NCBI GenBank assembly: GCA_028583405.1
Contig: CM053259.1
Span: forward strand, 15,304,594 to 15,368,593
Source of the DNA: Pogonophryne albipinna
Taxonomy: Eukaryota > Chordata > Actinopteri > Perciformes > Artedidraconidae
DNA: 64,000 nucleotides
Reading direction: 5' to 3'
Shown here: in pieces, positions 36,601 to 49,946 of the stretch
How positions within the stretch are numbered: position 1 is the first letter of the stretch
Layout of the letters: every line of letters begins with the position of its first letter
Program-made: the position numbers and the translations under genes
The notes under the pieces: model-generated
Databases searched by the model: none
What the model saw: the letters and a program-made list of their open reading frames with translations, nothing else
Told to the model about the DNA's origin: nothing

Positions 36601-38710
36601 CATTTTGTCTTTAATAGTTACTAACATTAGATATTTTAATGAGATATGGACCGCAAAACAAAAAATGTCCCTGGTCACCTTAGCTTATTTTGTTATGAGA
36701 TGATAATGTAAATTACTCTTCAAATTAGTTAATGTAAAAATCGTTTGGTTTCTTTTACATCAAAAACAAGTTACAATTTACAAAAGGTCTTGTGCTTTTT
36801 TCCGGGGGGAGGCCCTTTTTCCAGTTTAGAGCAATAGCCCCTCCAAATGTCTGTGCACGTCCCTGACTCAGTGTGTATTGATTACAGTACTTCTCTATCA
36901 TTTAATAACGGCCTATGGTGCCCAGAGTGACGTTTTTCTTAAGAGAATGTCACTCTGGGCATTTGTTTTGGGTGTAGGAATGGGCATAGTAAGACTGAGG
37001 GAGTTATCCAGTCACCTTTCTGGAAATACAACATCTGATGTGGCTCAAAGCATCTTACTCTATACATTTCACGATGTAAGGATGCTTACAAATGTTAATT
37101 GTAGAAATAGAGGCTTGACTGTGAAATGCCCACAACGTTGATGTTATAGATCTGAAAAGGCTTCTTTCAAACTCGACTACACCTATGCTGGAAACGAATA
37201 TTGTAACACTGTTAATGTGTGGGCCTTAAGCAAGTCCATACATACGAGAGAAAAACACAACATCAAACAAGACATTTCACACAACAATGCATTAGCAACA
37301 CCTGGTAATAACAAAATATGGTGTAGGGGGATAGTGATGATGTTAGTTGTCTATCGTATGTCTTGACTATAGACTGACTTGTCTTGACTGGATTATTGCA
37401 GTTTACTGTGTACCAACCTGATGGCCTTCTTCAGACAGGACTGTTTCTATTGGGATTTCACTAGCAGCAGCAGCAGCAGCACCTGCAACAATCACACAAT
37501 GACAAATCGAAAATTCTACACAATTCTAATGTTTTTAACAGTGATATTATATCATGGCTAAAAGAGAAAAAACATTGTTTCCTCTCTTAATAAACTGTAT
37601 CTCGTGGATATAATGTATCTTTTATTCTATTTTCACTTTTTAAAATCCTCCACAGAACATTGTTGTAGATTAGCATTTGCTACAAAGAATGACCACAGTG
37701 TATGTGGTTCTTAGGCATGAATGTATAATACAACTGATGCTACTGGTGTGTCCAATTCAAACCATGGAATAGGTATTTTTGGCCATAAATGTTGATGATT
37801 GTACCTAGCCAATAGCCACATATTTTGACTCGTCAGTACCTGTCACATCCTCAGAGAGACTCGGGGCATCACCCAGGCTCTCAGTGCCGTCGTCTAATGG
37901 CCCGACATTCTCCACAGCAGCTTCCTGTAGAGTCAGAGGATCCAGGGAGATCAGGCTTCCCTCAAGCATTTACATTAACACCTATAGTACTCTCCTTGGT
38001 TTCACTGCCCTTGACATTTACAGCATGCTCTACACAGGCATGTATGAGCATGCACATACGCCTGGTCTGGAAAACACATCAATGTTTATTTTCTTTTTCG
38101 TCTGTCAATAAGATTGCATCGTTCAATGTGTTTAACTTGCAACAATAAAGTAGATGCTGAATCGCCTTTCTCCCTTAATGAAATGCTTGACAAAAGCAGC
38201 CATAAATTATGGTCTAACATACATTTTACATCCATTTACTTTAAATGTGATAAACTACTATCGTGTTATATGCTTAGCTCTCCTATTAAGTCTGATCTCA
38301 TTGATATGAATGTGGTGAAGATAATATGACCTAAATTATGCAACAGCACATCATACTGCAGGCTCATATATGCTAAAACCTTTTAAAAAAGGTAGGATGT
38401 ATTGCAGTGGTGTTGAATTACAATTATTTTCAAGTTGCTTTGACTTAACAGGCAATTGTGTACATATTGATAACGTCATGCACACATAACTGCATATAGA
38501 GCTGAAGGATGCATACAAGTGCAGACATGTCATGTGTTAAATTAACGTGTATTCACAAGCAAGGAAAATAGCTATCCTTCAAATTGTATCCAGGCAAACA
38601 GCTTCAAGTTTCAGTTTCCTGAGCTGCTTCCGTCATACCTCAGGGGAGAGGAGGGTCCAGCTGTTGGTGGAGGACCCGCTGCTGCCTGTGCTGTTGCTGT
38701 GGTCAGACAT
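30623..38710 (-). CDS. pbxip1: PBX homeobox-interacting protein 1 (PBXIP1/HPIP)
   Basis: Scaffold protein known in mammals to bind PBX proteins, oestrogen receptor and microtubules. Nine coding exons on the - strand: 38710-38639, 37924-37840, 37482-37418, 35949-35238, 33452-33243, 32460-32417, 32271-32176, 32033-31859, 31701-30623. All phases agree; the sum is 2538 bases, 845 residues. Seen: short N-terminal motif NSWTLLSPE shared with PBXIP1 and CCPG1; a long Pro/Glu/Ser-rich acidic region (about 75-345); one membrane-spanning segment at about 365-381 (CIVGSLILLFLASLFLS) after an acidic run; coiled coil at about 385-570; a Lys/Arg/Glu/Trp-rich region; a His/Gln repeat (about 661-713); and the conserved C-terminal domain from about 732 (GCNSVDDCAGKEGL, then FFEDGVFIHDRVLFSDF). 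The ATG is 6 bases inside an exon after a CTGCAG acceptor. CCPG1 is related, but the C-terminal domain and the CKS1B neighbour fit PBXIP1. Two hAT elements lie in its introns. Confidence 0.92.
32898..32931 (-). other. Possible alternative first exon of PBXIP1
   Basis: On the - strand, ATG plus ten codons (MSTSVLSDLNN) and one extra base end at a GTAGGT donor. The phase is exactly that of the transmembrane exon, so it could join 32460-32417 in frame. No usable in-frame acceptor precedes it, so it would work only as a first exon. It could also be chance. Confidence 0.35.
33711..34116. mobile_element. hAT-type MITE in a PBXIP1 intron, perfect 8-bp target duplication
   Basis: Ends are CAGGGGTGTCAAACTCAATT and its near-inverse (TTGAGTTTGACACCCCTG). 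The 8-bp duplication ATCTAAGT is identical at 33703-33710 and 34117-34124. It is 406 bases long with GGGCCACAT motifs inside both ends and no coding capacity. Confidence 0.95.
36084..36865. mobile_element. hAT-type element in a PBXIP1 intron, perfect 8-bp target duplication
   Basis: Left end CAGGGACGTGCACAGGTACG, right end TCTGTGCACGTCCCTG. The target duplication ACTCAGTG is identical at 36076-36083 and 36866-36873. It is 782 bases, non-coding. Its termini resemble those of the element at 54,276-56,268. Confidence 0.95.
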
Positions 38711-39659
38711 CGCCCTCTGCAGGCTCAACGTGGCACAGCACCGTGCACACTCAGCTGTATGGCTTTCTGCAGACGACGACAGAAACAACCAGTCTTCATT
38801 GAACAAGCCTGATGCATACACTACATGTATGTATAAGTTAGGCTAGATGTAATTATGTGAATGCATCATGGTAAACAGCTTTAATATAGATAGGCTAATA
38901 GATACAATCAATGATGCACGAAAAAAGCACACAAAATGACTATACTATGTCTATTTTGTTTGCAATATTTTGATGGTGATTATGTAACTAATAGTGTGAG
39001 GACACACTGAAGTAACGACGCTGCAGTTTGAGATCTGATTTACCGCACCCACGGGATAAGAAGAACAGATTGTCGTTAATACAAGTTATGTAATGGTGTG
39101 TTGGCATCCATAATATAATGCTGCGCAGTTTTTTAAAGATTGTTCTGTCAGAAATAACAGCAATCTCCTGATCTTTTTCACCACCGCTGCTATTTTCAGC
39201 CCACCATTCATTCACATCCATCCGGTCAATCGGTGAGGTAGTTAAATAACCAAAAATGGTCAAACCCTAGACACGAGCACTTCATGGATCCAGACACGAG
39301 CAAAAAACGGTTAATACTCACGTACCGAAAGCACAGTGTGTGCTTACGCTTCTGTTATGCACATGTGAAAAATAAGCATTAAAGGGCTATAGGTGTTGTT
39401 GCAACCAAATTCAGGGATCACTCATGTGGTAAACAAAGGATGGTAGGCTGAATATTCCCACTCTTCCGCGTTGGTTCTCTCTCAGGCAGGCCCAGCTGCT
39501 CGCTAGCGCTTCAAGCACCTGCTCGACTCTATCAAATTCAACACAAAGAAGAAGTTTACCCAATGTGTTTACACCTCAGTCGCTTGTTCTTTTTCTCTTC
39601 AAAACGTTTTGTTTTTTAGTACGAACAACGATCCTCCCTTCCCATGAACTTGGGAACTT

Positions 39660-39770
39660 TGGGAATTCCAAGCTGCGTCACGTCAACCAAGACGCAATTC
39701 GTCCAATAGGATTTCCGCAATGGCTGCAAAGCTCCCGCCCCTGAACCAAGGCTGGCCCAATCAGATAGAA
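39660..39770 (-). promoter_or_regulatory. Candidate PBXIP1 promoter
   Basis: A GC-richer stretch upstream of the PBXIP1 start exon holds a CRE-like GCGTCACGTCA (near 39,674) and two CCAAT boxes (39703-39707 and 39757-39761). No TATA box. The untranslated first exon that must precede 38,710 has not been located, so the promoter assignment is only positional. Confidence 0.35.
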
Positions 39771-39861
39771 GTGTTGTGTCACGAGAACGACGCACAGCCC
39801 AGCATGATTGACGATAGCAGGTGAAAGTGGCAGGTGACAGACCTAGCTGATCCTTCTTAAT

Positions 39862-41187
39862 AATACAAGTTCATGTGAACTTAACCCTCAGGATGCATGC
39901 GTGTACACACATATAGCCTATATATACAGAAGGAGGGGGCTACCAGGACCAGCTGTACACTGACACGTCTGCAGAGCTATATTTGAACTGTGGGACTTAC
40001 CAGAGGATCACCCCTCTACTCCTGTTGCTGCAGTATGGACACATATTTCATCATCTGGCCCTCTTTTTTCCTTAAATTAAAGTCTGTAAAAATGTTGTGT
40101 TTTCACTGGAGGAAGAACTAGAAGTAGCAATACCATTCCACAGTGTAAAACACATAATGTTATAAGTTAAAGTCCTGCCTTTAAAATGTTACTTAGTAAA
40201 AGTGATAATAGCTCCAAAATCTGAAGTCCAACAATTAAAAGTTGTCATTAAGCCCATTTTGCAATAAAATCAAGTAGTGTGTATTAAGAAGCAGTGATGC
40301 AATAACTTTTCCATTACTTGAATAATGCAGCTGGTGAAAGTGGGGTATATTTTAACATCATTATACTGCTAGTGCTGCTATGTAGCTTAACCTGTAGTAT
40401 ATACATTATTAGAATGTATTCATTCATTGACATTATGTATTCATAATCTAAATATTCAAAGAAACTAGTAAATTAACCTGTCACAACAATATAATAAAGG
40501 ACAACGTAAAATGCAGTAGAGGAGAAGTCTAAAGTAGAAAAAGTAAAGTAACTCAAGATTGAATTAACTACAGTACTGAAGTAATACATTGATTACTTTA
40601 TATGTAATTTACCTCGGGGAAAGCAGGGGAAAGGAAAGTGTAAAACAACCCCTAAATAAAAAAGTACAAATTATATCTCAATGTTTTTATTAATACTATT
40701 ACATTTTGGTAAAGCAGAAGGGGATCAAACGATGTCTGTCACATCTGTAAACCATCTGCAAGTTAACAAATAGTATGTTAATAAGTATGTAAATTAATGT
40801 ATACAGTATTTCTTTATGAAATGTAGTACAACCAGAACTTAAGAAGTAACAAGTAACATAAGTAGGAAAACAAGTAAAGTGTACTCCTGACCTGACATAA
40901 ATAAACGCAGACTAATTATTTGATTAATCAATACAATTATCAAAAGATTAATCCATAATGTTAACAATGATTAGAAGTTGAAAAAAAAAATACACAAAGT
41001 GTTAAAATCATTAATGTATTAAAGAGTAAGAAAGAGGAACAAAGCTCTTACAATATATCCATAGTCAAGAAGAAACTAAAAAATAACACGGGATGACACA
41101 GTGGAAATATCTGGGTCATGTTTGGGTTGTTTTTGTAAATTATAGGTTCAAGTCGTCTTTGGTTCATGTGTGTTTTCAGTATACTGA
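39862..41187. other. Intergenic region between PBXIP1 and CKS1B
   Basis: The two genes diverge from this region. A degenerate MITE-like segment lies around 40,112-40,600 (CACTGGAGGAAGAACTAGAA at the left, AAGTAAAGTAACTCAAG near the right). A stretch around 40,915-40,985 (GATTAATCAATACAATTATC) resembles the end of another eroded repeat. No exon seen. Confidence 0.4.
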
Positions 41188-41303
41188 CCAATAAGGAGAC
41201 TCTGTAGCGATGATGGTGATTTCCTGCGACAGACTTAACAGACCAATGGCAAGAGAGTAATGTGGATGCATTGACCAATGGGAAGAGAGGATGTCTATTT
41301 GAA
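41188..41303 (+). promoter_or_regulatory. CKS1B cell-cycle promoter: three CCAAT boxes and a CHR
   Basis: CCAAT boxes at 41188-41192, 41243-41247 and 41275-41279 (the last two 32 bases apart, about three helical turns), then TTTGAA at 41298-41303, the cell cycle genes homology region sequence. No TATA box. NF-Y on spaced CCAAT boxes plus MuvB/DREAM on a CHR is the known arrangement for G2/M genes; its use here is inferred from position just upstream of the CKS1B 5' UTR exon. Confidence 0.65.
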
Positions 41304-41329
41304 CGGCAAAAAGCGGGTTAGCAAACATT

Positions 41330-41433
41330 CGAGAGGGAAACAAAGAGGAGTCAACATCTTACTTCTCTTGGACGCGAAACACAGGAATAATTTACTTTTT
41401 TAAGGGTCAGGAATTCTTTGGCAATAATATAAG
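41330..41433 (+). other. CKS1B untranslated first exon (inferred)
   Basis: A segment ending AATATAAG is followed by donor GTAATT at 41434. The first coding exon begins at 41660, after acceptor TCCACCAG and nine bases before the ATG, so an upstream untranslated exon is needed. The 5' limit is approximate. Confidence 0.5.
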
Positions 41434-41668
41434 GTAATTCTGAATCCCGGTTGATAGTGCTCCCCCAACAGCAGCAACATCTAGTTCTTTAAAAGTTCTG
41501 AAAGAAAACGCTTGTTCTCGGCTAACTTTAGCGAAGTTAGCTCAACGTTAGCCACACTCGCTAAGCTACGCGAGCTTGCTGTCACGTTGTTCAACATTTG
41601 TCTAATGTGTCCTATTTCTGATTCTCACTGTTGACTAATGATGAACATCTCTCCACCAGGTCCCCGTC

Positions 41669-43039
<1,371 letters not shown>

Positions 43040-44256
43040 GGGAGAGAATCTCTGGGTCCTTTGGAAGATCAGCCCTGTTTGCCACAGATCGTCTCATCAA
43101 AACAAGATCATGCTGTCAAGATTACCAAGCTCCTTTGTGGTAGGTGACTTGCGATTTGGGCTGATGCCGTTGGACCTGGAGAAGGACTATCACATTTATG
43201 AACAGTGGTTGTTGAATGGAGAACGCATTGAAGGAATTCAATTAGGGAAAAGACTTCTTCATGTGTTAACAGCGGGACTCCAGAAACCTTCAAATCAGCT
43301 TACATGGTCTTTTTGACTTTACCTTATCTGTCCAACTTGCTGAACCCGCTTGGATATTCCAGCCTTTTAGAACATGAATTGTTATAAGATGTGGGATGTG
43401 AAACTTGTTAAAAACTGTTAGTGATACCAACGGAGTGTATACTGGGTCGGAACACAAGCCCGACAGGAAAATGTGATCTTAAATTTAAGTTTCGACTCGG
43501 GTAAACACCAAACTGCGGTTGTAAGTGACATGTTGCTGCTTGGTTTAAATGACACCGAAAATGTGCATTTAACCATTTTATGTCATATGCATGTAAAGCC
43601 GCATCCATGCGAGTCGTATAAAAATTAGTTTTGATCCCGTTTTCCATGAGAGCATATTATTAGTTTGGCCTACTAAAAAAAAAAAAAAAAAAAATGAAGA
43701 TCTTTGGTACCATAGAGTTGCTCAGTACTTGTGTTGTCTGTTCTGAAATTAATCTAAACTTTTTTAAAATCTTATAAGTGTGGATTTTGGAAGTATTTAT
43801 AGTTAACAACTGGACAACTAAACTGTACCACTTGATACATGAAAGTACATAAAGGGGAATAGAAAAAAGAAATGGTGTTTGATGACTGAAACTTCCCGAA
43901 AATGCTCTTATAGAATACATCCCGATCATTGTGTGACATGTAAAAGCAAGTCTATTAGTTATTTTGGATTGTGGAACTTTGAGTTGTGGATTGAAGGAAC
44001 TTGATTTTACTGTCATGCTTGTGTTGAATGGATGCACCCACTCTTGACATGTTTGTAATCCTCCTCCCTTCTTACTACCACACACTGAGCTGCTCTGCTG
44101 TCACTGAGGCCTAAACTTTGCCTTAAAAAACTTCTTTGAACAAGTGCCTTTTTGTAAGGTCTGCTTTTGTCCAGTACTCTTTGACAAATATCATTTTATA
44201 AATACATGTGTTGGTAAAGAGCTGTTCTACTTCTTCAGAATTAATAAAAGAATAAA
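43040..44256 (+). other. CKS1B 3' UTR (inferred)
   Basis: Follows the stop codon without further exon signals. Two polyadenylation hexamers lie close together, AATAAA at 44243-44248 and 44251-44256. Confidence 0.5.
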
Positions 44257-45757
44257 TGCATTCAAATCAAAGGTATGATGCATTTAGTCTTTGATGAAAC
44301 GACTGAAATGAAATCAGTGTTGAATGGTGATGTATCCATGTTTGGTGATCTTGAAACTAACACTAGAATATTGGATTACTGAACATGGATTGTGAAAAAA
44401 ACAAAATGTGGCTGTATCACAATGTAAATATTTAACTGTGCCATTTCTTCCCACTCTTTCTTTTTTTCTCTCTAATTTCACATTTACATAAAAACATTAT
44501 GCCGGACAAAAGTTTTTATGCCATCATGTAGTAGTTGGTGCAAACATAAATCTACTGACAGTAGCATGACATTCTTGGACACCTCCTTGCTCCTCACTAT
44601 GTTTCCTATCACAACTGTACAATAAAAGGAAAATGCATCAAAACAAATTGCTTTAAAAAAAAGAAATGGTGAATTACATGTTGCAACTGTCCTACATCTT
44701 TCAGCACAATTTCTTTAAATTATATTTGGGCAAATGGATCACACTTAAATCGTTTCATTGGCTGTATCACAACAGGCTTTCATTGGACAAACTCTTAATA
44801 TAGAATCCTTTAATGCTGTATCTTTACTGTAAATAGAATATATAAAAGCTAAATGAGCATCACCAACCGGCACAGAAAACTTCCTCAGGCAGTTTTGTTT
44901 ATTTCCTCTTTGCTTTGTACTAATTGAGTATTTGCTTTTCACACAGTGCTCTATGTAACCTTTAGTATTTGTTTTTAATTCTGTATATGAAGAGTTAACC
45001 CTGTTTACAAAACCAAATCTATGGTGTTCTTTTTTTTTAATAGATATGACACCACTCGAAATGCATTCACAGCTTTATTACAATTTGTGTGCCCAAATGA
45101 TGCTGAATAATTACCATGTGTACTATAATCGGGGGCTGCGGCTCATCACCTTACCTACCATAGGACAACGTAATGAGGCTTCTGGGATATAGCTGTGATC
45201 TGATAATATGCAGGGCTGTATGCCAGGCAGCACTCTTCATGGACGTGTGAAATGATGGTACACAGTTGGTGTTCATTCAGTGGCTCAGTGATACTGCATC
45301 TGTTGTCTGGCAGGTGCTGTGGCCAGACTCATGTTTTTCTTATTAGTTGCCCGTAATATTGCCAATCTAACAATTCCTGTGTCACCCATTACAAGTGAAA
45401 TATGGGTCTCATCTACCGGTAAATGTGTGTCTGCGAGCTTAATGGACAAAATGTTTTACTGAATTGGAGAGGCGTACGTGTAAAAAGAGAGGCAGGCGCC
45501 GCATCTGCCACACATTTCAAAGTTATACTTGGTTTAAATGACAGGGGGTTTATTGCTCTACAAAAGTTTTAATGAAAAGGCAATAACAAAAACACAGTGA
45601 GACTATCAATTTTAAACAGAATTCAACTCTTTTTAATTAAAGTGTTGGGTGTTATATAACTGATAGAGTTGCAACCAGCATTTCCCTCCCAGTATTACTT
45701 ATTGTGCTGCTTATTTCCTCTATCAATCAATTGATCTATAAAAAGGATGAAGTTAAA

Positions 45758-46076
45758 GGGGCCCTATTCTGCTCATTTTCAGGTTTTATAATTGTATGTT
45801 GTGCCTCTACTGTGACATTGCTTTAATGTTCAAAAAAGTCTTTATTGTTCTCATACCTCTTTTCACCCTCTGTCTGAAACCAGAGCCCAGTCTGCTCTGA
45901 TTGGTTAGCTGGATGGCTCTGTTGTGAATGATCAACCGCTGGTAGATGGCCCAGCCCTTAGCAAATCACGTATGTGAGTGTTACATAGTGATGTCATTGT
46001 GGGGGGAGTGTGTGTACATGCACAAAATCCTAGAACACACTACAGGAAAAGGAAAACCCCAACAAGAATAGGGCCC
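45758..46076. mobile_element. MITE with GGGCCCTATTCT inverted ends
   Basis: Left end GGGGCCCTATTCTGC and right end AAGAATAGGGCCC form short terminal inverted repeats about 319 bases apart. TTAA lies just left of the element and TAAA just right, which suggests a TTAA-targeting family with an eroded right copy. Confidence 0.65.
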
Positions 46077-46199
46077 TAAATAGAGATAACAATCTCTCAA
46101 ACAAAACCCACTATTTTCAGTTTATTAGGCGCAATACAAACAACATAGCGAAGATTTACAATTGAGAAAAAAATTAGAAAGCACCCATGGATTCATTGA

Positions 46200-46425
46200 C
46201 ACATCTTTTGAAAATGTCCATCCCAGTTTCTCAAAGTCCAAGATGATGTCTTTAAATATCTTGTTTTGTTAGTCCAAAACTCAAAGAGAATCAGTTTAAT
46301 ATGATACAAATCAGAGAAAAATAGGACTGAAAATTGCATTTTTTGCCAGAAAATATTGCTTAATAATAAATTATCAAAATAGTTTGCAATTTGTAATTCA
46401 ATCGACTAATAGATGCACTTCTAAC
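46200..46425 (+). repeat. Degenerate interspersed repeat, copy 2
   Basis: Shares CATCCCAGTTTCTCAAAGTC with copy 1 near 4,960 and continues with TGTCTTTAAATATCTTG and AATCGACTAATAGATGCA, the terminal portion of a common fish element. Confidence 0.55.
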
Positions 46426-47694
46426 ATGCACTCACAACAGCTAATCTGAATCTGGGTAAGAATGTTTAAAAAGTATGATTATCGTCATGTATTAAATGCA
46501 TCACTGTAATACTCTTGGTCATTGTGGTCATTTCAAAGGAAAAATACCCAGTTGGAATATATCGGGGAACAAACAGGTTATCCTACAATGTATTGGGAAG
46601 TAAACATGAATTAAAACCGTTAGAATATGATGCTCCTTATCTTCCAAACAGTATCAAAGTCAAGTAGTGTTATACATCTGAACACTTCATGGTACACGAG
46701 GGGAGAGCAATTTAAAAGTGTTTCAAATCAGGCAGTCCAAACCTTAAGGGTTACTGTATTTTTCAATGATTTGCGTTTGTGGAGAGAGGATGTGGTTATC
46801 AAAGAAAACATATTACTTATTATCCAGTATGTCCGATTGCCTTAGGCTGAATGCTTCTAGAGTCTACTAATCGAAGCAAGACGAAATATAATAACGATCA
46901 AAGAAAACTGAAAATTCCCCATTTAAATACAGAAGGATATCCAAAACAGCACATGAAAATGCCTCTTCTGTGTGATTCCACTTTTCAAGTTTTACATTTG
47001 AGGCTTTAGAGGGCAGTATAACACAACCGTGTAAAAGGTGAGGACAATCTACATTCATTTAATTGGCTTTTTTGTCTGTGCTGCATGGAACAAAAATATG
47101 TATATGATCCAGGGTTACATCAATACTTTCTATTTGTCTACATTGCATTTGCCAAACCATTTCTATAATGTGAAATTGCTGTGATCTAACAAAAACAAAT
47201 AATTATGTCTGTGTCCCAGATGCTCACAGCCCAACGGTGGGTGTAAACCGTGCCCATGGCGACAATCACACACTGTGGGTAGTAACTACACAACTTTGGA
47301 AGTCAGGGGTAATGGAGGAAGGAAAATGTTTTGTGAATCACAGATTTCTGACAATTTCTGGATGAATGTTGCCAAGGTAATGGACTGTGATGGTCAGCAA
47401 TCTGAGCCTCCTGCTGAGATCCAGAGATGTGTGGTGGGCAGAATAAGATGTTTGACACCTTTTGGGTAGAAAAAAGATTTAGCAACTGCAACATGAATCA
47501 TGCTGAAAATGGTTTCCTGCTGGAATCTTAAAGGTAAAGGATAACCTACATCTGTAACTGTATTTGCAGAATAGCCTGTAATAATGACCCAGTTTATCAA
47601 GTTGATGACCTTTAATGAAAATCTATCAGTTATAGTATAATACGATTCACTTATTATATTATTATTATGATTACAAATTGTTTGGGAAAAACAC

Positions 47695-47960
47695 AGGTTG
47701 ATATTAGGGCTAACTAACCATTATTTCCTTATCGGTTAAGCATCAGATTAGTTTTTTTGAACAAATAATTAATTGTTTGGCAATTTCACAATTTTCGGAC
47801 ATTTTAGAGACCATTTTCCCTCTTGTTTTGTCCACTCAAATCAAACCAGCAAATGATTGCCTCTGAGGAAGCTGGAACTATTGGATATTTGGCATTTTTG
47901 TTTGATTAATGACTTGAATGAAACATAATTGAATTAACAAAATAGAAATGGTCACAGCAT
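47695..47960 (-). repeat. Degenerate interspersed repeat, copy 3 (inverted)
   Basis: Begins TATTAGGGCTAACTAACC and contains GAAGCTGGAACTATTGGAT and TTTGGCATTTTTGTTTG. It looks like the opposite-strand counterpart of the repeats near 4,905 and 46,200, strongly eroded. Confidence 0.45.
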
Positions 47961-48270
47961 TTCAAAAGCCAATCCTAATCATGTAAAATGTCTCATTTAT
48001 TGTTTTCTTTCTTAACCAGATTCCGCTGTGCAAATGAGAAATGCAAAGTAGATTTTGTTTAATGTTTTACCAAACAAAGAACCCACATTTTCAGAGGGAT
48101 ATCTGTCTCTGGTGGGTGGTTGTGGTGGTTGTTGCAACATTTGCTAAATGACGTGTCATTTTTCTTCCCTGTCAGAAATCTGTCCTCGATGTACCTTGGC
48201 CTACTTGTTATTCTGTTTTCTGAATAAACAACTGGAATTTCGCCATTAAGCATTGGAGCACTCTGGTTCA

Positions 48271-49039
48271 ACACATTCTCACTCCCAACTCGGCCTATGT
48301 TGACGTTATGTCAGGGTCCCTGTCGTCACTTTCCAACGCAAGGGGGCTCTTTAGCGTCGAGTTTCAACTATCAGGGAGTCCCATTTACTTGCATAGAGCT
48401 CCCTGAACGTGGTAATAGACGAGTTGGGATCGCGGCGAAATGCTCTCCGCAGATCCATTCTCACAGCGTTTATCAACCTTTTTCTTACTCAATATCAAGC
48501 CAAACTTATTGTTTTTACAATAATTTTAATTGAATAATGTAGGACTTTTGTTGCCATCAGTTAAGGTGAGAGTAGGGGCTCAGAATACTGAAATCTGTAT
48601 TGTTTCATAGTTTTTTCCTTCTAATTTTGTATTCTTTTCTAAACCACACACTGTTATTTACTCAACAATATGACACAATTATCCCTGTGTTTATTTATTT
48701 GTTTGATTAATAAACACAAGTTGGAGTCAGTCAGGACCGAGGGTCGGAGCAGCTCTTAGTAGTTGCTTTAGAGAATTTTACACCCGGAAGTAAGTATTCT
48801 CTCCGCTTCGCTTGACAAACCCCGTGATTAGTCCTCAAGCTCTGTGATTGGATGTGTGCCATTGAGTGTGCGCCGAGGGTTACGCCGAGCGTCGAACAGC
48901 ACTTTGAAATGGGATGGAACCACGGCAGAATATCCAAAGCATGTATAAGAAAAAGGTTGATAAACGCTGTGAGACTGGAAGTGACGACAGGGACCCTGAC
49001 ATAACGTCAACATAGGCCGAGTTGGGAGTGAGAATGTGT
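48271..49039. mobile_element. Long-hairpin nonautonomous DNA element
   Basis: The first 60 bases (48271-48330, starting ACACATTCTCACTCCCAACT) are an exact inverted copy of 48980-49039. A second inverted segment (CTCACAGCGTTTATCAACCT at about 48461) pairs with about 48,945-48,973. In the left arm the two segments are separated by about 130 extra bases; in the right arm they almost touch. Flanks TCTGGTTCA and TCTGGTTAT suggest an imperfect 9-bp target duplication. No coding capacity. Confidence 0.75.
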
Positions 49040-49192
49040 GGTCTGGTTATATCTCACACAGACTCCGCCCTCTACTGGACTCTATGGGTACTACCTCTCA
49101 ACCATACTATGCAAGCATTCACCTACTGAGATATCTTTAAACGTAGCCAGCCCCTGGGGCGGGCCTACCTGAATGTGCACGCAAGTACACCG

Positions 49193-49200
49193 TATAAAAG
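49193..49200 (+). promoter_or_regulatory. TATA box of the DIRS-type element
   Basis: TATAAAAG precedes a leader (GGCGGCCTCGCCTCCTGACT) that, without the 49,268-52,743 insertion, would run directly into the gag start at 52,766. It is probably the internal promoter of the retroelement. Confidence 0.5.
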
Positions 49201-49699
49201 GCGGCCTCGCCTCCTGACTGTCATCCTTTTTTCTTCAGCGAGCAAGCAACAACTGAAGCAGAGAAAGTAGAGGCTTCTCAATTCTTAAATTTCCCCTCCT
49301 CGACTCCTCGGTCCTCCGGTAGTGACTCGGAAATGAATTTCAGCGCGCCATGTTGAAGGACATCTCATTTCTCTAAATGCACTTCGAGGATCGAGCATCG
49401 AGGAGGCTCTCTGGAGGAGCTATAACCGAAGATACACTGATGCATCCTCCCGGCTCCTCCGCGGATGCATTTCCGGGAACGGTGGAGGCGTGACGCCGCA
49501 CGGCCGGACTTATCTCAGCCAATGACAGCTCTGCATGCATCCCCTGGATATTATTTTATTAACTGCTTTCATCGCGACGCAATGTTTACAGTGAGAACAA
49601 CTGTAAGGTCCGTGCAGAAAGCAGAGCAGTGTGTAAAATATATATCACTCAGTATAACAGGCCTACATTACTCTCTGTATTTGTATGCTGTAGTTTAGT

Positions 49700-49930
49700 A
49701 GATAACTACAAACAAAGAGTTGTAGAGCCGATGAACGGGAGTCAGAGGCGGTGTATTCAGAATGGACTTCCACACTTTATTATCCATTAATCGACAAGAG
49801 GAAAGTACATGCTGCTCTGTATGATAAGCTAGCATGAATGACAACAAACCCCGGTACCCTCACTAACGGGTCCGGGTTGCAACACACACTAATCACACGG
49901 TGAATTATGTACTAATAATGTGTCACCACA
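49700..49930 (-). repeat. Gypsy 3' LTR (solo side)
   Basis: On the - strand a purine run (GAATTCTGGGGGGGCTTG, a polypurine tract) is followed by a segment starting TGTGGTGACA with a polyadenylation-like AATAAA (near 49,780) inside. This matches the layout of a 3' LTR. The far end is not sharply defined and no matching 5' LTR was found near 52.4 kb. Confidence 0.55.
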
Positions 49931-49946
49931 CAAGCCCCCCCAGAAT

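Larger units (their letters stand above)
44257..48270. other. Gene-free region between CKS1B and the transposon cluster
   Basis: No exon recognised on either strand. It holds the repeats listed separately at 45,758, 46,200 and 47,695. The rest is AT-rich and unassigned. Confidence 0.45.

Noticed and set aside
49465..49698. 77-codon frame in the TIR element
   Set aside because: No recognisable domain; composition matches surrounding transposon DNA.
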